Assembly: GCA_009760855.2 (NCBI GenBank)
Contig: WPIO01000136.1
Span: forward strand, 64,001 to 75,000
Length of the DNA: 11,000 nt
Direction: 5' to 3'
From: Cristatella mucedo
Lineage: Eukaryota; Bryozoa; Phylactolaemata; Cristatellidae
Made by a program: the position numbers and the translations under genes
Notes under the pieces: generated by a model
What the model was told of the DNA's origin: nothing
The model's database searches: none
The model's input: only the letters and a program-made list of their open reading frames with translations
Shown here: in pieces, positions 1 to 7,123 of the stretch
How positions within the stretch are numbered: the stretch's first letter is position 1
Layout of the letters: each line of letters opens with the position of its first letter

Positions 1-636
1 AAAGATTTTACAAACTATTATTGCTGGCAGGTTTTGGTCGTTGAAATAGCCATTAGCAGCTTGCTACCGACTTTATTGCTTGCACTCCAAGGTATCTCGA
101 GAAATGCATAGAAAGCTCCATAATGCTTGTATGCAGCTATAAAGCTACTTATGTTATGCCAGCCACTGTCTCTACTCGTCCCCACTACGTTGGATAGCTA
201 GCTAGTCTGACATAAAAGTAGGTAACGTTAGCTATTTTATAGAAAATGAGGTTGGGAAAAACATTGCCAGGCGGATTTTTGTTTGTTCAATAATTGACAA
301 CAAAAAAAACTTTATCAGGCTATGAAAATGTAATCGTCAGTGCAAGGAACTATACAGATTTGCAAAATAGAGGTACATATCCACCAGCCCTGGCTGTCGT
401 TGGCGCTGCCGGAAGGTGTGTGCTGGGTATATTTCTCTTAAGAGTTTCATTAAATGAGAGCTGATACGATTGGCTGCCTTTGGTGGCAGCTTTGAAATTC
501 AGCTCCGTTGTTAGCTTAATTCTGGCGCTTTTCCTTCATGAGGGACTTAAAAAATTGTGAAACAAATGCAGCGAAATCTGGAGAGCCATGTAAACCAGGT
601 TGTGGGCACTTTCTATTGAAACATTTGCCTGCTACT
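1..636. other. Intergenic sequence, no gene seen
   Basis: AT-leaning sequence with frequent stops in all frames. I see no recognisable protein, RNA gene or long repeat. Short A-runs (around 301-309) and a TAGCTAGCTAG word near 196 are within what chance would give. CpG dinucleotides are sparse, in contrast to the block starting near 2090. Confidence 0.6.
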
Positions 637-705
637 TAGTAATAAGAATAATGATATATTTGTATAGCATCCTCAGAGAACTTAATTTTTTAGGCACTAC
701 GTATG
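637..705 (-). repeat. Dispersed SINE/LINE-type 3' tail, reversed copy A
   Basis: On the plus strand this is a TAA-rich stretch (638-655), then ATTTGTATAGCA (658-669), CTCAGAGAACTTAAT (672-686) and TAGGCAC (691-697). The reverse complement reads ATTAAGTTCT, then TGCTATACAAAT, then an AT-rich tail. The same order of words occurs at 9387-9447 (also reversed) and at 10008-10037 (forward, at the end of a tRNA-like SINE). A tail of this kind, ending in ATT or TAA repeats, is typical of retroposon 3' ends in invertebrates. The right boundary is uncertain, because similarity to copy B fades near 705. Confidence 0.6.
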
Positions 706-967
706 CTAACAGTACCCAAATTTTGATTGCCCACACATGTTAGAAGTACGTAATTATAATATAACGGAACAAACCGCATTAAAAATTACCAGGCAGCAAA
801 AAGCCCAGCTGATATAACAGTAAGTAAGTTACGGTTTGGCGTTAAAGGATTTCTAGTATTGTTTGACCTCTCTGAGATTGCAAAGTAGTTCATTTGAACC
901 TGTGCCACGATGATCGGCCTTTTAGAGATCGGCATTGGGATGAAGGAATTCCAAGAGGCCTCGTTTA

Positions 968-1041
968 GCCATACTAATACGAATACAACAGCAAGTAACT
1001 ACAGCTGGATATTTCTGTATAGGAGATGAAGAATTCTTGTT
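968..1041 (+). repeat. Unnamed dispersed repeat, copy 1
   Basis: This segment matches 1716-1790 in the same orientation. Shared words in order are an AATAC-type start, ACAGCAAGTAACT (988-1000), then CAG, GATAT, TCTGTATA, GAT and AATTCTT. I judge similarity by eye at roughly three quarters over about 65-75 bases, with few gaps. It carries no visible coding potential. It lies left of the (AG)n tract and its partner lies to the right, so it may be a local duplication or two insertions of the same element. Confidence 0.5.
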
Positions 1042-1270
1042 ATATGTATCTCCGTAAGGAAACTCAGCAAAGTCACGATGACTAAGTATGCATTATGAAG
1101 GAGAGTTTTCTGTAGCACACTTAGAGCTAGAGCCGCTTTCGGTATGCATTCGATACTTAATAGAGACGATCTCACTCAGTGAAAAGAAAGTGAGAGGCAT
1201 AGCTGAGTTAGGAGGGCAGTTGAGGTTGTGAATAGCATGAAAGTAACAGCTGGAAATAATGTGCCGCAGT

Positions 1271-1274
<4 letters not shown>

Positions 1275-1343
<69 letters not shown>
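1275..1343. repeat. (AG)n microsatellite, about 34 copies
   Basis: Uninterrupted AG dinucleotides over 69 bases. Homopurine sequence continues to 1350, giving a 76-base pure purine run. Open frames crossing it encode only Ser-Leu or Arg-Glu dipeptides and are artefacts of the repeat. Confidence 0.98.
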
Positions 1344-1348
<5 letters not shown>

Positions 1349-1604
1349 GGTACGTTTCGTTGCATAAGAATTGTGGATGTGAGTTCCGAAGTCAAGGACT
1401 TGCAGCTCAACTGCCACGCGGTCTCCAATAGTCTTTAAGCAGAAGAAACGGAGCAGCATATTTATCGTCAATGCAGGACCCGAGGGCGCGAGGAGGAGGC
1501 CCCCATATGTAGTGGCCCTTGCATTTCAGCAAGCTATGCAGGAGCCAATCCGTGGCAAGCCTTGTGCATTAGGGTAAGAGCCGTTGTAGACAGCTGATCA
1601 ACCG

Positions 1605-1651
1605 GAAGCTACTTCAGCAATCGAAGCTTCAGATCGAAGCTACTCCAGCAA
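1605..1651 (+). repeat. Short direct repeat GAAGCTACTYCAGCAA
   Basis: The 16-mer at 1605-1620 recurs at 1636-1651 with one T/C change. A shortened version, GAAGCTTCAG, sits between them (1623-1632). The spacing is 31 bases. This looks like a small degenerate tandem duplication with no coding sense. Confidence 0.7.
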
Positions 1652-1715
1652 AGAACAACCACGGTCAAACCTCTGGGATGTGTTAACTAGCATGCAGCCT
1701 ATGTAGACTGGTTTT

Positions 1716-1790
1716 GCCCTGCTAGTATGAATACTTACAGCAAGTAACTGCAGCAAGATATGTCTGTATAAGCGATAAGTAATTCTTATT
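1716..1790 (+). repeat. Unnamed dispersed repeat, copy 2
   Basis: Partner of 968-1041. ACAGCAAGTAACT is at 1737-1749, followed by CAG, GATAT, GTCTGTATA, GAT and AATTCTT in the same order. Both copies are preceded by a similar GCC...CTARTAYGAATAC block. Outside these limits the flanks do not align convincingly, so the element ends are not defined. Confidence 0.5.
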
Positions 1791-1879
1791 GAGACTCATC
1801 AGATGCCAAAATAGAGGTTGGACCAATGCCGAAGCAGTTTCGTATTTTCCTGCCTCACTTAAATTACAAATCTGGCCTT

Positions 1880-2018
1880 GTTTATGGCCCAGTTTACGGC
1901 CCTATAAGTCGTGCTAAGACCGGTGTACGGCCCAGTGGCGTTCAAGACATTGCTTTTCCCGCCGTGGCCAATTTATGGTCCAGCGGAGTTTATGGCGCTG
2001 CTGCCAGTTTACGGATCC
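1880..2018 (+). repeat. Degenerate 12-mer repeat, consensus GTTTAYGGCCCA
   Basis: Six related words are visible at 1880, 1892, 1923, 1971, 1988 and 2007. Examples are GTTTATGGCCCA, GTTTACGGCCCT, GTGTACGGCCCA and ATTTATGGTCCA. The first two are directly adjacent and the rest are spaced irregularly. They fall in an 86-residue open frame (1826-2086) that reads Val-Tyr-Gly-Pro twice at 1880-1903. The later copies are in other frames, so the repetition is at DNA level and does not support a repeat protein. Confidence 0.55.
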
Positions 2019-2344
2019 TTACCATATATGATGATGATTTTTTTATGAGGCGGAGTCACGAATTCACCAAGGTTTATGAGGTTTAGTGTGCAGAAGCGGT
2101 AGTTACGACCTGGTCTCCACGGAGAGCGGTCTCGCGGTGGTGTGGGGGCTGCCAGCGTCCCCGTGAAAATAAACGCATTGAAGCGTTGTTTTCGCGTGCC
2201 GTCGTGGCGTGTGCATTTGCTTGTCTCATTCAGCTGTAAGTAATTGAATCGTTAGTGCGGATTGTAGTAATGCGTTGAATCCACGTTCACGATAGCTCAG
2301 ATATCCCAAGCGCCCGCAGCTGGGGCAGCTGCGAAGTGGTGCCG

Positions 2345-2374
2345 GCCACGCCCTCGTTTAGCCGAGGGCGTGGC
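2345..2374. repeat. Perfect 12-bp inverted repeat (hairpin)
   Basis: The arm GCCACGCCCTCG (2345-2356) is exactly complementary to CGAGGGCGTGGC (2363-2374), with a 6-base loop TTTAGC. Each arm holds CACGCCC/GGGCGTG, the GC/CACCC box recognised by KLF/Sp zinc-finger factors in animals. It lies inside the CpG-rich block, so a paired factor site or a stable RNA hairpin is possible. Neither function is demonstrated. Confidence 0.75.
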
Positions 2375-3043
2375 GCGTTCGCCTATAGCCACGAGAGTGG
2401 GCAGTGGGCTCGAGTCAGGCAGCCTCTGTAAAGCGCCCGGACAGAGGTCGAGTTCTCTTAAGGCGAAATAGAAATGCAGTATTGTCATGACCTCAACCCC
2501 AGCGTTATATTTAGTTCGACCAAGGGGGCTGGCCTCCAACCCAGCACTATTTTGAGGACAGAATTAATCGAGGCAGCACTATTATAGCAGGGGTTGCTGC
2601 AATAAAATTAGGGTACAGTGCAATATCTTTTTTTTTTGTTTTTCTTATTCACAGCACTGGGCTAGTGAAGTCTACCTGCTCGAGTACCTGTGAAACGGCA
2701 CCGTGCTAGATCAGCCAGATTATGACTGATATTCGTTCTCGGCTCCTGAGTCGTAGGTGCTAGGAACCGACGATTGTTCGATAAGCAATGGCCAAGTCAG
2801 TCTAAATGCCGAAGCAGCGTAGCACGAAGCGAGTTTCGCTCCGGCAGCCGGCCTCTCGGCATAGGAGCTTCTGCGAGCTCTAGGCTTTGGGCCGTAGGGG
2901 AGAGAGTTGCTGCACGTAGCGGCTGCCGTTGAATGCCTCGAACCCTCCGTCGCTTTCCAATAGACGTATCTAAGCTGCGGAAGTTCGCCCGTTACGCTAA
3001 GGCAGGGGGCACTCTTCGTTGTTGCCGCGCTCCTCTACTGCCG

Positions 3044-3073
3044 GCATGCGTGCGTACGTGCGTGTGCGTGCGT
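3044..3073. other. 30-base alternating purine-pyrimidine run (Z-DNA candidate)
   Basis: Every base from 3044 to 3073 alternates purine and pyrimidine, and the run is made mainly of GC, GT and CA steps, the best Z-DNA formers. It sits inside the CpG-rich block, where negative supercoiling from transcription would favour the left-handed form. The run also behaves as a degenerate TGCG/TGCGTACG tandem repeat. Confidence 0.6.
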
Positions 3074-3114
3074 TGGTGCTGTTCGGACGAGTCGCTAGCC
3101 GCGAGTCCGAGGCT

Positions 3115-3167
3115 TAGATTTTCTAGTTAATTAATTAAATAACGCTAGATTTTCTAGCTAGATTTTC
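3115..3167 (+). repeat. Triple TAGATTTTC direct repeat
   Basis: TAGATTTTC occurs at 3115-3123, 3146-3154 and 3159-3167. The first two are followed by TAG, and a TTAATTAATTAA palindrome (3127-3138) lies between them. This AT-rich patch interrupts the GC-rich block. No function is recognised. Confidence 0.6.
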
Positions 3168-3867
3168 GCCGGTCGGTAGTCGTCGCTTGTCAGCTGAGAC
3201 GTCGTGGCATCGTCGAGAGTGCTGGCTTTTCGGCCTAGTTCCGGTATCGTGCACTGAAGTCACCCGCCCTGCCTGCAACCCCGCTTCTCGGAGTTGACCA
3301 AGTGAGCTAGGTTGGTCAGTGGTCGTGCTGAATCGCCTACGGCGCCGCCAATAACGTGGTCTTCTCGATTTATCCATGGCGACAGCTAGGGGTGACTTTG
3401 GCAGACACCTGTAGTTTACCAGTCTCTCAGGGCTCAGTCATCGAGCAAGCTTCCACAGTCCGCCGTTCAGTTGCCAGCCGTTCCTCTATCGCCCAGCATC
3501 GAATGCCACACCCCTAGGCAGGATCCAGGCAGTGCAGGCTAACCAGCCGCTCGACCAATTAACGGTCGTCCTCTGCTGTGATTGGCAGATCATCTCAGGG
3601 CAGCCACCGTCTGGGCGTGTTTACAATCCGCCCAGCTCCTTACCGGCGACTCGGTAGCACGCGCTCTTGGCTGTGGCAGCTACGACGCCGAATCTACCAA
3701 CGATCGTGGTACGTTTCTTCCCTATTTTACTGTTGAACTATTCATCTCTGCGAACGCATTTTTATTCATGTCTAGGCTTGACTTTTGCAGCTGCCATCGA
3801 TGACCCATGGTTCTCATCGAAGACCCGCGTACGCCTGTTTGTTTGCTGCTTTTGTTAGCGATGGAAA

Positions 3868-4071
3868 ATGGCGATTGACTACTGCGTGTGGTCCTGGCGC
3901 GTTTGGCCCGCGAAGCTGCTAGCTGCTAAGGCGAGCGCCGGTGTAGCAGCTTCGGTGTCCAAAGCTTCAATCAGAAGCCCGCTGCAGCTCTTGCCGACCA
4001 AGGGGAGGTGGGTAGCTTATGTAGCTATGGCTGCATTGGTGAGCTCCCAGAACGCTGATGAACGGTGGTGA
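3868..4071 (+). other. Weak open reading frame, possible first exon (unproven)
   Basis: An ATG at 3868 lies in strong translation-start context (AAAATGGCG, with A at -3 and G at +4) at the downstream edge of the CpG-rich block. The frame stays open for 67 codons. A possible 5' splice site GTGAGC at 4039-4044 falls inside it, so residues 1-57 could be a first coding exon. The peptide is rich in Ala, Ser, Trp and Val and resembles no family I know. An ATG at 3861 in another frame terminates after five codons. A frame of this length is expected by chance in GC-rich DNA, so I give it little weight. Confidence 0.12.
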
Positions 4072-4208
4072 TTGACACCTGCTCGACTCCGAATAAGTGA
4101 CTGGCTGTGGAGTGCTGGCGAAATTCCGTCTTCCCAGCTTTACTCGTCGACAAAGGGGCACCAAAATTTATGGCAACATTAGTTTGGGTGAAGGAGACAA
4201 GAGGCAGT

Positions 4209-4220
4209 GGGGGAGAGAGG

Positions 4221-4305
<85 letters not shown>

Positions 4306-4327
4306 GGAGAGAGAGAGGGAGAGAAAA
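4209..4327. repeat. (GA)n-rich homopurine tract, 119 bases
   Basis: All 119 bases are purine on the plus strand. The tract is mostly GA dinucleotide, with AAAG and GGGAG interruptions (for example at 4241-4245, 4285-4289 and 4305-4308), so it is older or more mutated than the pure tract at 1275. Arg-Glu and Ser-Leu dipeptide frames across it, on both strands, are artefacts. Confidence 0.97.
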
Positions 4328-4504
4328 TGGAGGTGTGTGTGTTTGTGTTGGAGCCAAGCCGCGAGTTTAAGAGACGTCATTCTTGGGTCTTTTCTGTAGA
4401 GTGACTGCAGAGGTCATGTTGTTCTGAATGTCCAGGTCTATCCTGCCTGTCTCCAGCTGGCAAGCTAGTCTCCCTTGATATATAATGATCTACTGGTCTC
4501 AATA

Positions 4505-4612
4505 CTCACACCTTCGATCACACACGAGCACACACTTTGCACGTGCACTCGCACACCTACTCAATGCATACCCACACATGTGCTTAAGTGCACACACACA
4601 ACTGTGGCTCCA
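4505..4612. repeat. Degenerate CA-rich tract
   Basis: Broken CACACA words recur (CACACACGAGCACACAC at 4519-4535, then CGCACAC, CCCACACATG and GTGCACACACACAAC) with interrupting bases. This is a decayed (CA)n microsatellite between the purine tract and the pyrimidine tract. Confidence 0.7.
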
Positions 4613-4793
4613 ATTCGGTTAAGCTTTGGCTCATGCTGGTAGCCTCCTATTGGATGTCTCCACGTTTGACCACGACTCTTTCCTATGTTTCTCTATCATT
4701 GACTGCCACTCTGGCTGTTGTCTTCTCCTCTCTGTCCCCTTTCACCCCAACCTCATCCCTCTGCCTTAAGTTCTCACTGCCTTTCTCATTCAG

Positions 4794-4832
4794 CCCCCTC
4801 TCTCTCTCTCTCTCTCCCCCCCCCTCTCTCTC

Positions 4833-4899
<67 letters not shown>
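4794..4899. repeat. (CT)n microsatellite with C9 interruption
   Basis: This is an uninterrupted pyrimidine run of 106 bases. It includes a C9 block near 4816-4824, and pure CT dinucleotide from 4844 to 4899. The array continues less perfectly to about 4937. Confidence 0.97.
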
Positions 4900-4903
<4 letters not shown>

Positions 4904-5086
4904 CTCCCCTCTCTCTCCTCTCTCTCTATCTCTCTGTGTTGCTGTTTCTATATCTTGCTCTTTTTATCTTCTTTTCCTTCGTTCCTCACTTTTCCTGGCT
5001 GTGCCTTCTTACTTTGCTCCTTACTTCTCTGGTCTTCCATCCTTAGATTCATCCACATTTCTTTGCCTTCCCGATCCCACACGTCC

Positions 5087-5087
<1 letters not shown>

Positions 5088-5167
<80 letters not shown>

Positions 5168-5176
5168 TCTCCCTCT
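5088..5176. repeat. (CT)n microsatellite, about 37 copies
   Basis: Pure CT dinucleotide from 5089 to 5163 lies inside an 89-base homopyrimidine run. It is the longest perfect array in the window, so it is likely to vary in length between individuals. Confidence 0.98.
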
Positions 5177-5510
5177 ATCTGTCTCTGCTCAGCTCTCTTT
5201 GCTCTTTTCTCTCCCCACTTTCTCCACTCATCCCTTGCTTGGTCTCTTAACTCTCATACTTTCTTTTCTTCATTCTCTCTTTTCCTCTGCTCTCTCCAAT
5301 TTTCATCTCTCCTATCTCACCTTGTCCCATCATCTCTCATTTTCTCCTATCCTCCCCCTATCACTTTATCATCTCAAATCTCTCTCCCTTGGGGAAATAC
5401 TGTCTGCTAAGTGATGTCACATTAACTCCTTGGTTTCCTTAGTTGTCCATTTGCAGTTCTCTCGAGTGCAATCTTTTGGTCATTTGGCCCCTACCACTTG
5501 AGTCTCGGAT

Positions 5511-5536
5511 CTTGCTGAGGCGGCTTGCTGAGGCGG
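5511..5536 (+). repeat. 13-bp tandem duplication
   Basis: CTTGCTGAGGCGG occurs twice, head to tail, at 5511-5523 and 5524-5536, with no mismatch. It is a recent small duplication with no visible function. Confidence 0.85.
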
Positions 5537-5694
5537 CCACTATGCTCTTTTTTGGCTCTGCCGCCAGTTAACGGCATGCTTGTGTCATTTTGCTGTTACG
5601 ACTCCTGTATTCAGAAGCTTTTCTGCAGAAATTCTGCTACTACTAGATTGTCTGGCCTAATGGCCCTTGGCTTTGTCAGAAATGGTAGGGGGCC

Positions 5695-5753
5695 AGGCAC
5701 TGGGGGCAGAGCACAGGCACTGGGGGCAGAGCACTGGCACTGGGGGCAGAGCC
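5695..5753 (+). repeat. 20-bp minisatellite, three copies
   Basis: The 20-base unit AGGCACTGGGGGCAGAGCAC is present at 5695-5714 and 5715-5734. A third copy at 5735-5753 has a first-base change and loses the last base. The G5 run in each unit is evenly spaced at 20 bases. Frames here yield Ala/Gly/Gln-rich peptides that differ by frame, which does not support coding. Confidence 0.95.
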
Positions 5754-6489
5754 ATTCCTGCCAGCTATTGCCTGTCCCTGTTTTCTTTGTACCCCTGCAG
5801 CATAGTAGGCCATTGTTCTCCAGCTCTGGCAAGCCTGTGTGCTTCGATTTACTCGTGTAGTCTGGAATTCACTCTGCAGCTGCAGTCGTGCAAGGTGGCT
5901 GTATAAGGTCGCCGGCACCAGCCAACTGCAGTCAGCTTCAGCTCACAGAGCGCCCGTGTTTGTACAGCTAGAGAAAGCTCACTGTTATGTCCACAATCCT
6001 CATCGTGGGTCACGAAGCTCATGCAGTGCCCCCTCCAAGCAAGCTCTCTTCTGCTGGCTTCAGGGGCCGCACCGCTCTCAGCTGCTGCTTGCTGTCCGTG
6101 CTGCTCGTGCTGCTCAGATCTCTTTGCTGTCGATTTTATATTTTAGTTTTTTTCTGGCTCAGCATCGGCAGCTGTTTACTGCTCCCGAGTTGGCTTAGAT
6201 TTGAGTGGCTAAATAGGCTGCCTCTTAGCATGTCGTGAATGACCACGGTAGCTGCAACGGTGGACGACTGAAGATTATGACCAAATGACAGCAAACTGCA
6301 ACAGAGCAGCCCCGTTTTGCCTCTGGGCTGTTGCTAGAGGACCTCAAGTAGCCTGAATCACATACGATCTGCTCACTGGCTCATACATTAGGTAATGCTT
6401 ACAGCCGTGCGCCATCACGTTCCTCCTTGTGCAAAATGGCCTGCAGAAATTCACACAGTTGAGGACATAGAGGAGTGGGAGCGATCACA
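5754..6489. other. Non-coding stretch, no gene seen
   Basis: Moderate-GC sequence. Several frames of 80-120 codons overlap on both strands, but none shows a domain, consistent composition or splice context. A 12-base palindrome CTGCAGCTGCAG (5874-5885) and a GCT-rich patch (around 6078-6117) are the only local structures seen. Confidence 0.5.
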
Positions 6490-6497
6490 TGCTGGAA

Positions 6498-6810
6498 CAG
6501 GCACACATACTCTCACACACATGCACAGACACGTGTGCACTCATGCTCGCGAGCGCACACACGCTCACACATATACCCACAAGCACAAACACTCACACAC
6601 TCATTCGTGCATAGTTGCTCACAGGTATGCACTCATGCACACGTGCACGAACGCATGTAGTATTTCTTACGTATGCACAGGCGCACACTAGCCGCCTCAA
6701 GCATGAAGGCATGTATGCTTGCACACGTTCGCTAGCTCACGCACACTTAATCGTGCGAATGTACACATATGCATGCACACACATGTACGCACGCATGCAT
6801 GCAAGCATTC
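6498..6810. repeat. Degenerate CA/GCAC-rich low-complexity region
   Basis: CACACA, CTCACACAC, GCACGC and ATGCATGC words recur throughout without a fixed period. Frames through it give Thr-His and Ala-His strings, which are artefacts. It resembles a decayed (CA)n array that has gained G and T substitutions while keeping purine-pyrimidine alternation. Confidence 0.8.
6759..6803. other. 45-base alternating purine-pyrimidine run (Z-DNA candidate)
   Basis: Checked base by base, purine and pyrimidine alternate strictly from 6759 to 6803, using CA, TG, CG and TA steps and including GCATGC words. Alternating runs of this length are the standard sequence signature for Z-DNA. The embedded TA steps lower the tendency compared with pure CG. 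Confidence 0.6.
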
Positions 6811-7082
6811 ACACCAACTTGCCCACTTGTGCGAATCCATGCGCACTTGCTAGCTAGCTTGTGGACATAGGCAAATGCAGGCATTCAGGTCGTGCAGGCG
6901 CATGTGGGTAGGGATGCATGCACGAAGTCACCCGCTTATGATATCAGCTTCACAGTACGACTTATCACTGGCATGTTGGACTTGATGTTCAACTCCTGTT
7001 GACATGCACTTTGCGATAAGGGCTCATGACTATTTGACTTGTGCTTAATTGCTTTTGGAGTGGGAATGTTGTGCCAGCTGCC
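6811..7082. other. Non-coding stretch, no gene seen
   Basis: The CA-rich character fades after 6810. Apart from GCTAGCTAGC near 6849 and GCATGCATGC-type words near 6913, I see no gene, RNA or repeat. Confidence 0.5.
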
Positions 7083-7123
7083 GGTACATGTGTACCCTGC
7101 TCAAACCATGGTTTGACCATGGT
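7083..7123. repeat. Cluster of short palindromes
   Basis: Three self-complementary elements follow one another. GGTACA-TG-TGTACC (7083-7096) is a 6-bp stem. TCAAACCATGGTTTGA (7101-7116) is a perfect 16-base palindrome. ACCATGGT (7116-7123) repeats the core of the previous one. Together they could form cruciforms or bind dimeric proteins. There is no gene close enough to assign a role. Confidence 0.7.

Larger units (their letters stand above)
2090..4060. promoter_or_regulatory. CpG-rich block, possible CpG-island promoter
   Basis: CpG dinucleotides are dense in two sub-blocks, about 2090-2450 and 2740-4060, with a poorer gap between. By hand I count about 36 CpG in 2820-3120, above the number expected from base composition. 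A similar stretch near 8300-8700 has well under half its expected number, so the rest of the window is CpG-depleted. In methylated animal genomes such islands usually mark promoters. The block contains GC/CACCC-box sequence (2345-2374) and inverted CCAAT sequence (ATTGGC at 3581-3586), but I see no TATA box and no convincing first exon. GC-rich satellite or an old mobile-element region is the main alternative. Confidence 0.4.
4660..5392. repeat. Polypyrimidine segment of about 730 bases
   Basis: The plus strand is overwhelmingly C and T outside the two microsatellites as well as within them; 5180-5392 is still mostly TCTC, CTTT and CCCT words with scattered A. The long frames here (137-230 residues) are Ser, Leu, Phe and Pro strings created by this composition, with no recognisable domain. 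The segment probably grew by slippage and decay from the (CT)n cores listed separately. Confidence 0.85.

Noticed and set aside
896-911. Reverse-strand B-box-like sequence (GGTTCAAATG on minus) to the right of retroposon copy A
   Set aside because: No A-box at the right distance, and it lies about 240 bases from the shared 3' end compared with about 60 in the forward SINE, so it is not the head of copy A on present evidence.
1093-1471. Minus-strand frames with Ser-Leu repeats
   Set aside because: They are generated entirely by the (AG)n microsatellite at 1275-1343; the flanking residues show no domain.
1826-2086. 86-codon frame with Val-Tyr-Gly-Pro repeat, followed by AATAAA at 2168
   Set aside because: A terminal exon with a poly(A) signal is imaginable, but the underlying 12-mer copies are out of frame with each other, no family is recognised, and AATAAA is common by chance.
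2601-2645. AATAAA followed by a T-rich stretch (2629-2645), possible poly(A) site
   Set aside because: There is no upstream coding sequence or splice evidence, so the signal cannot be tied to a transcript.
2805-2817. 13-mer AATGCCGAAGCAG shared with 1825-1837
   Set aside because: One shared 13-mer is about what chance gives in an 11-kb self-comparison, and the flanks do not align.
4025-4404. Frames on both strands with Arg-Glu or Ser-Leu strings
   Set aside because: Products of the homopurine tract at 4209-4327; dipeptide composition only.
4588-5414. Long plus-strand frames (up to 230 codons) rich in Ser, Leu, Phe and Pro, looking like a membrane protein
   Set aside because: The composition is that of a polypyrimidine strand in any frame; three overlapping frames look alike, and no membrane family motif is present.
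6395-6857. Thr-His-rich frames resembling a histidine-rich protein
   Set aside because: Created by degenerate CA repeats; several overlapping frames give similar strings.
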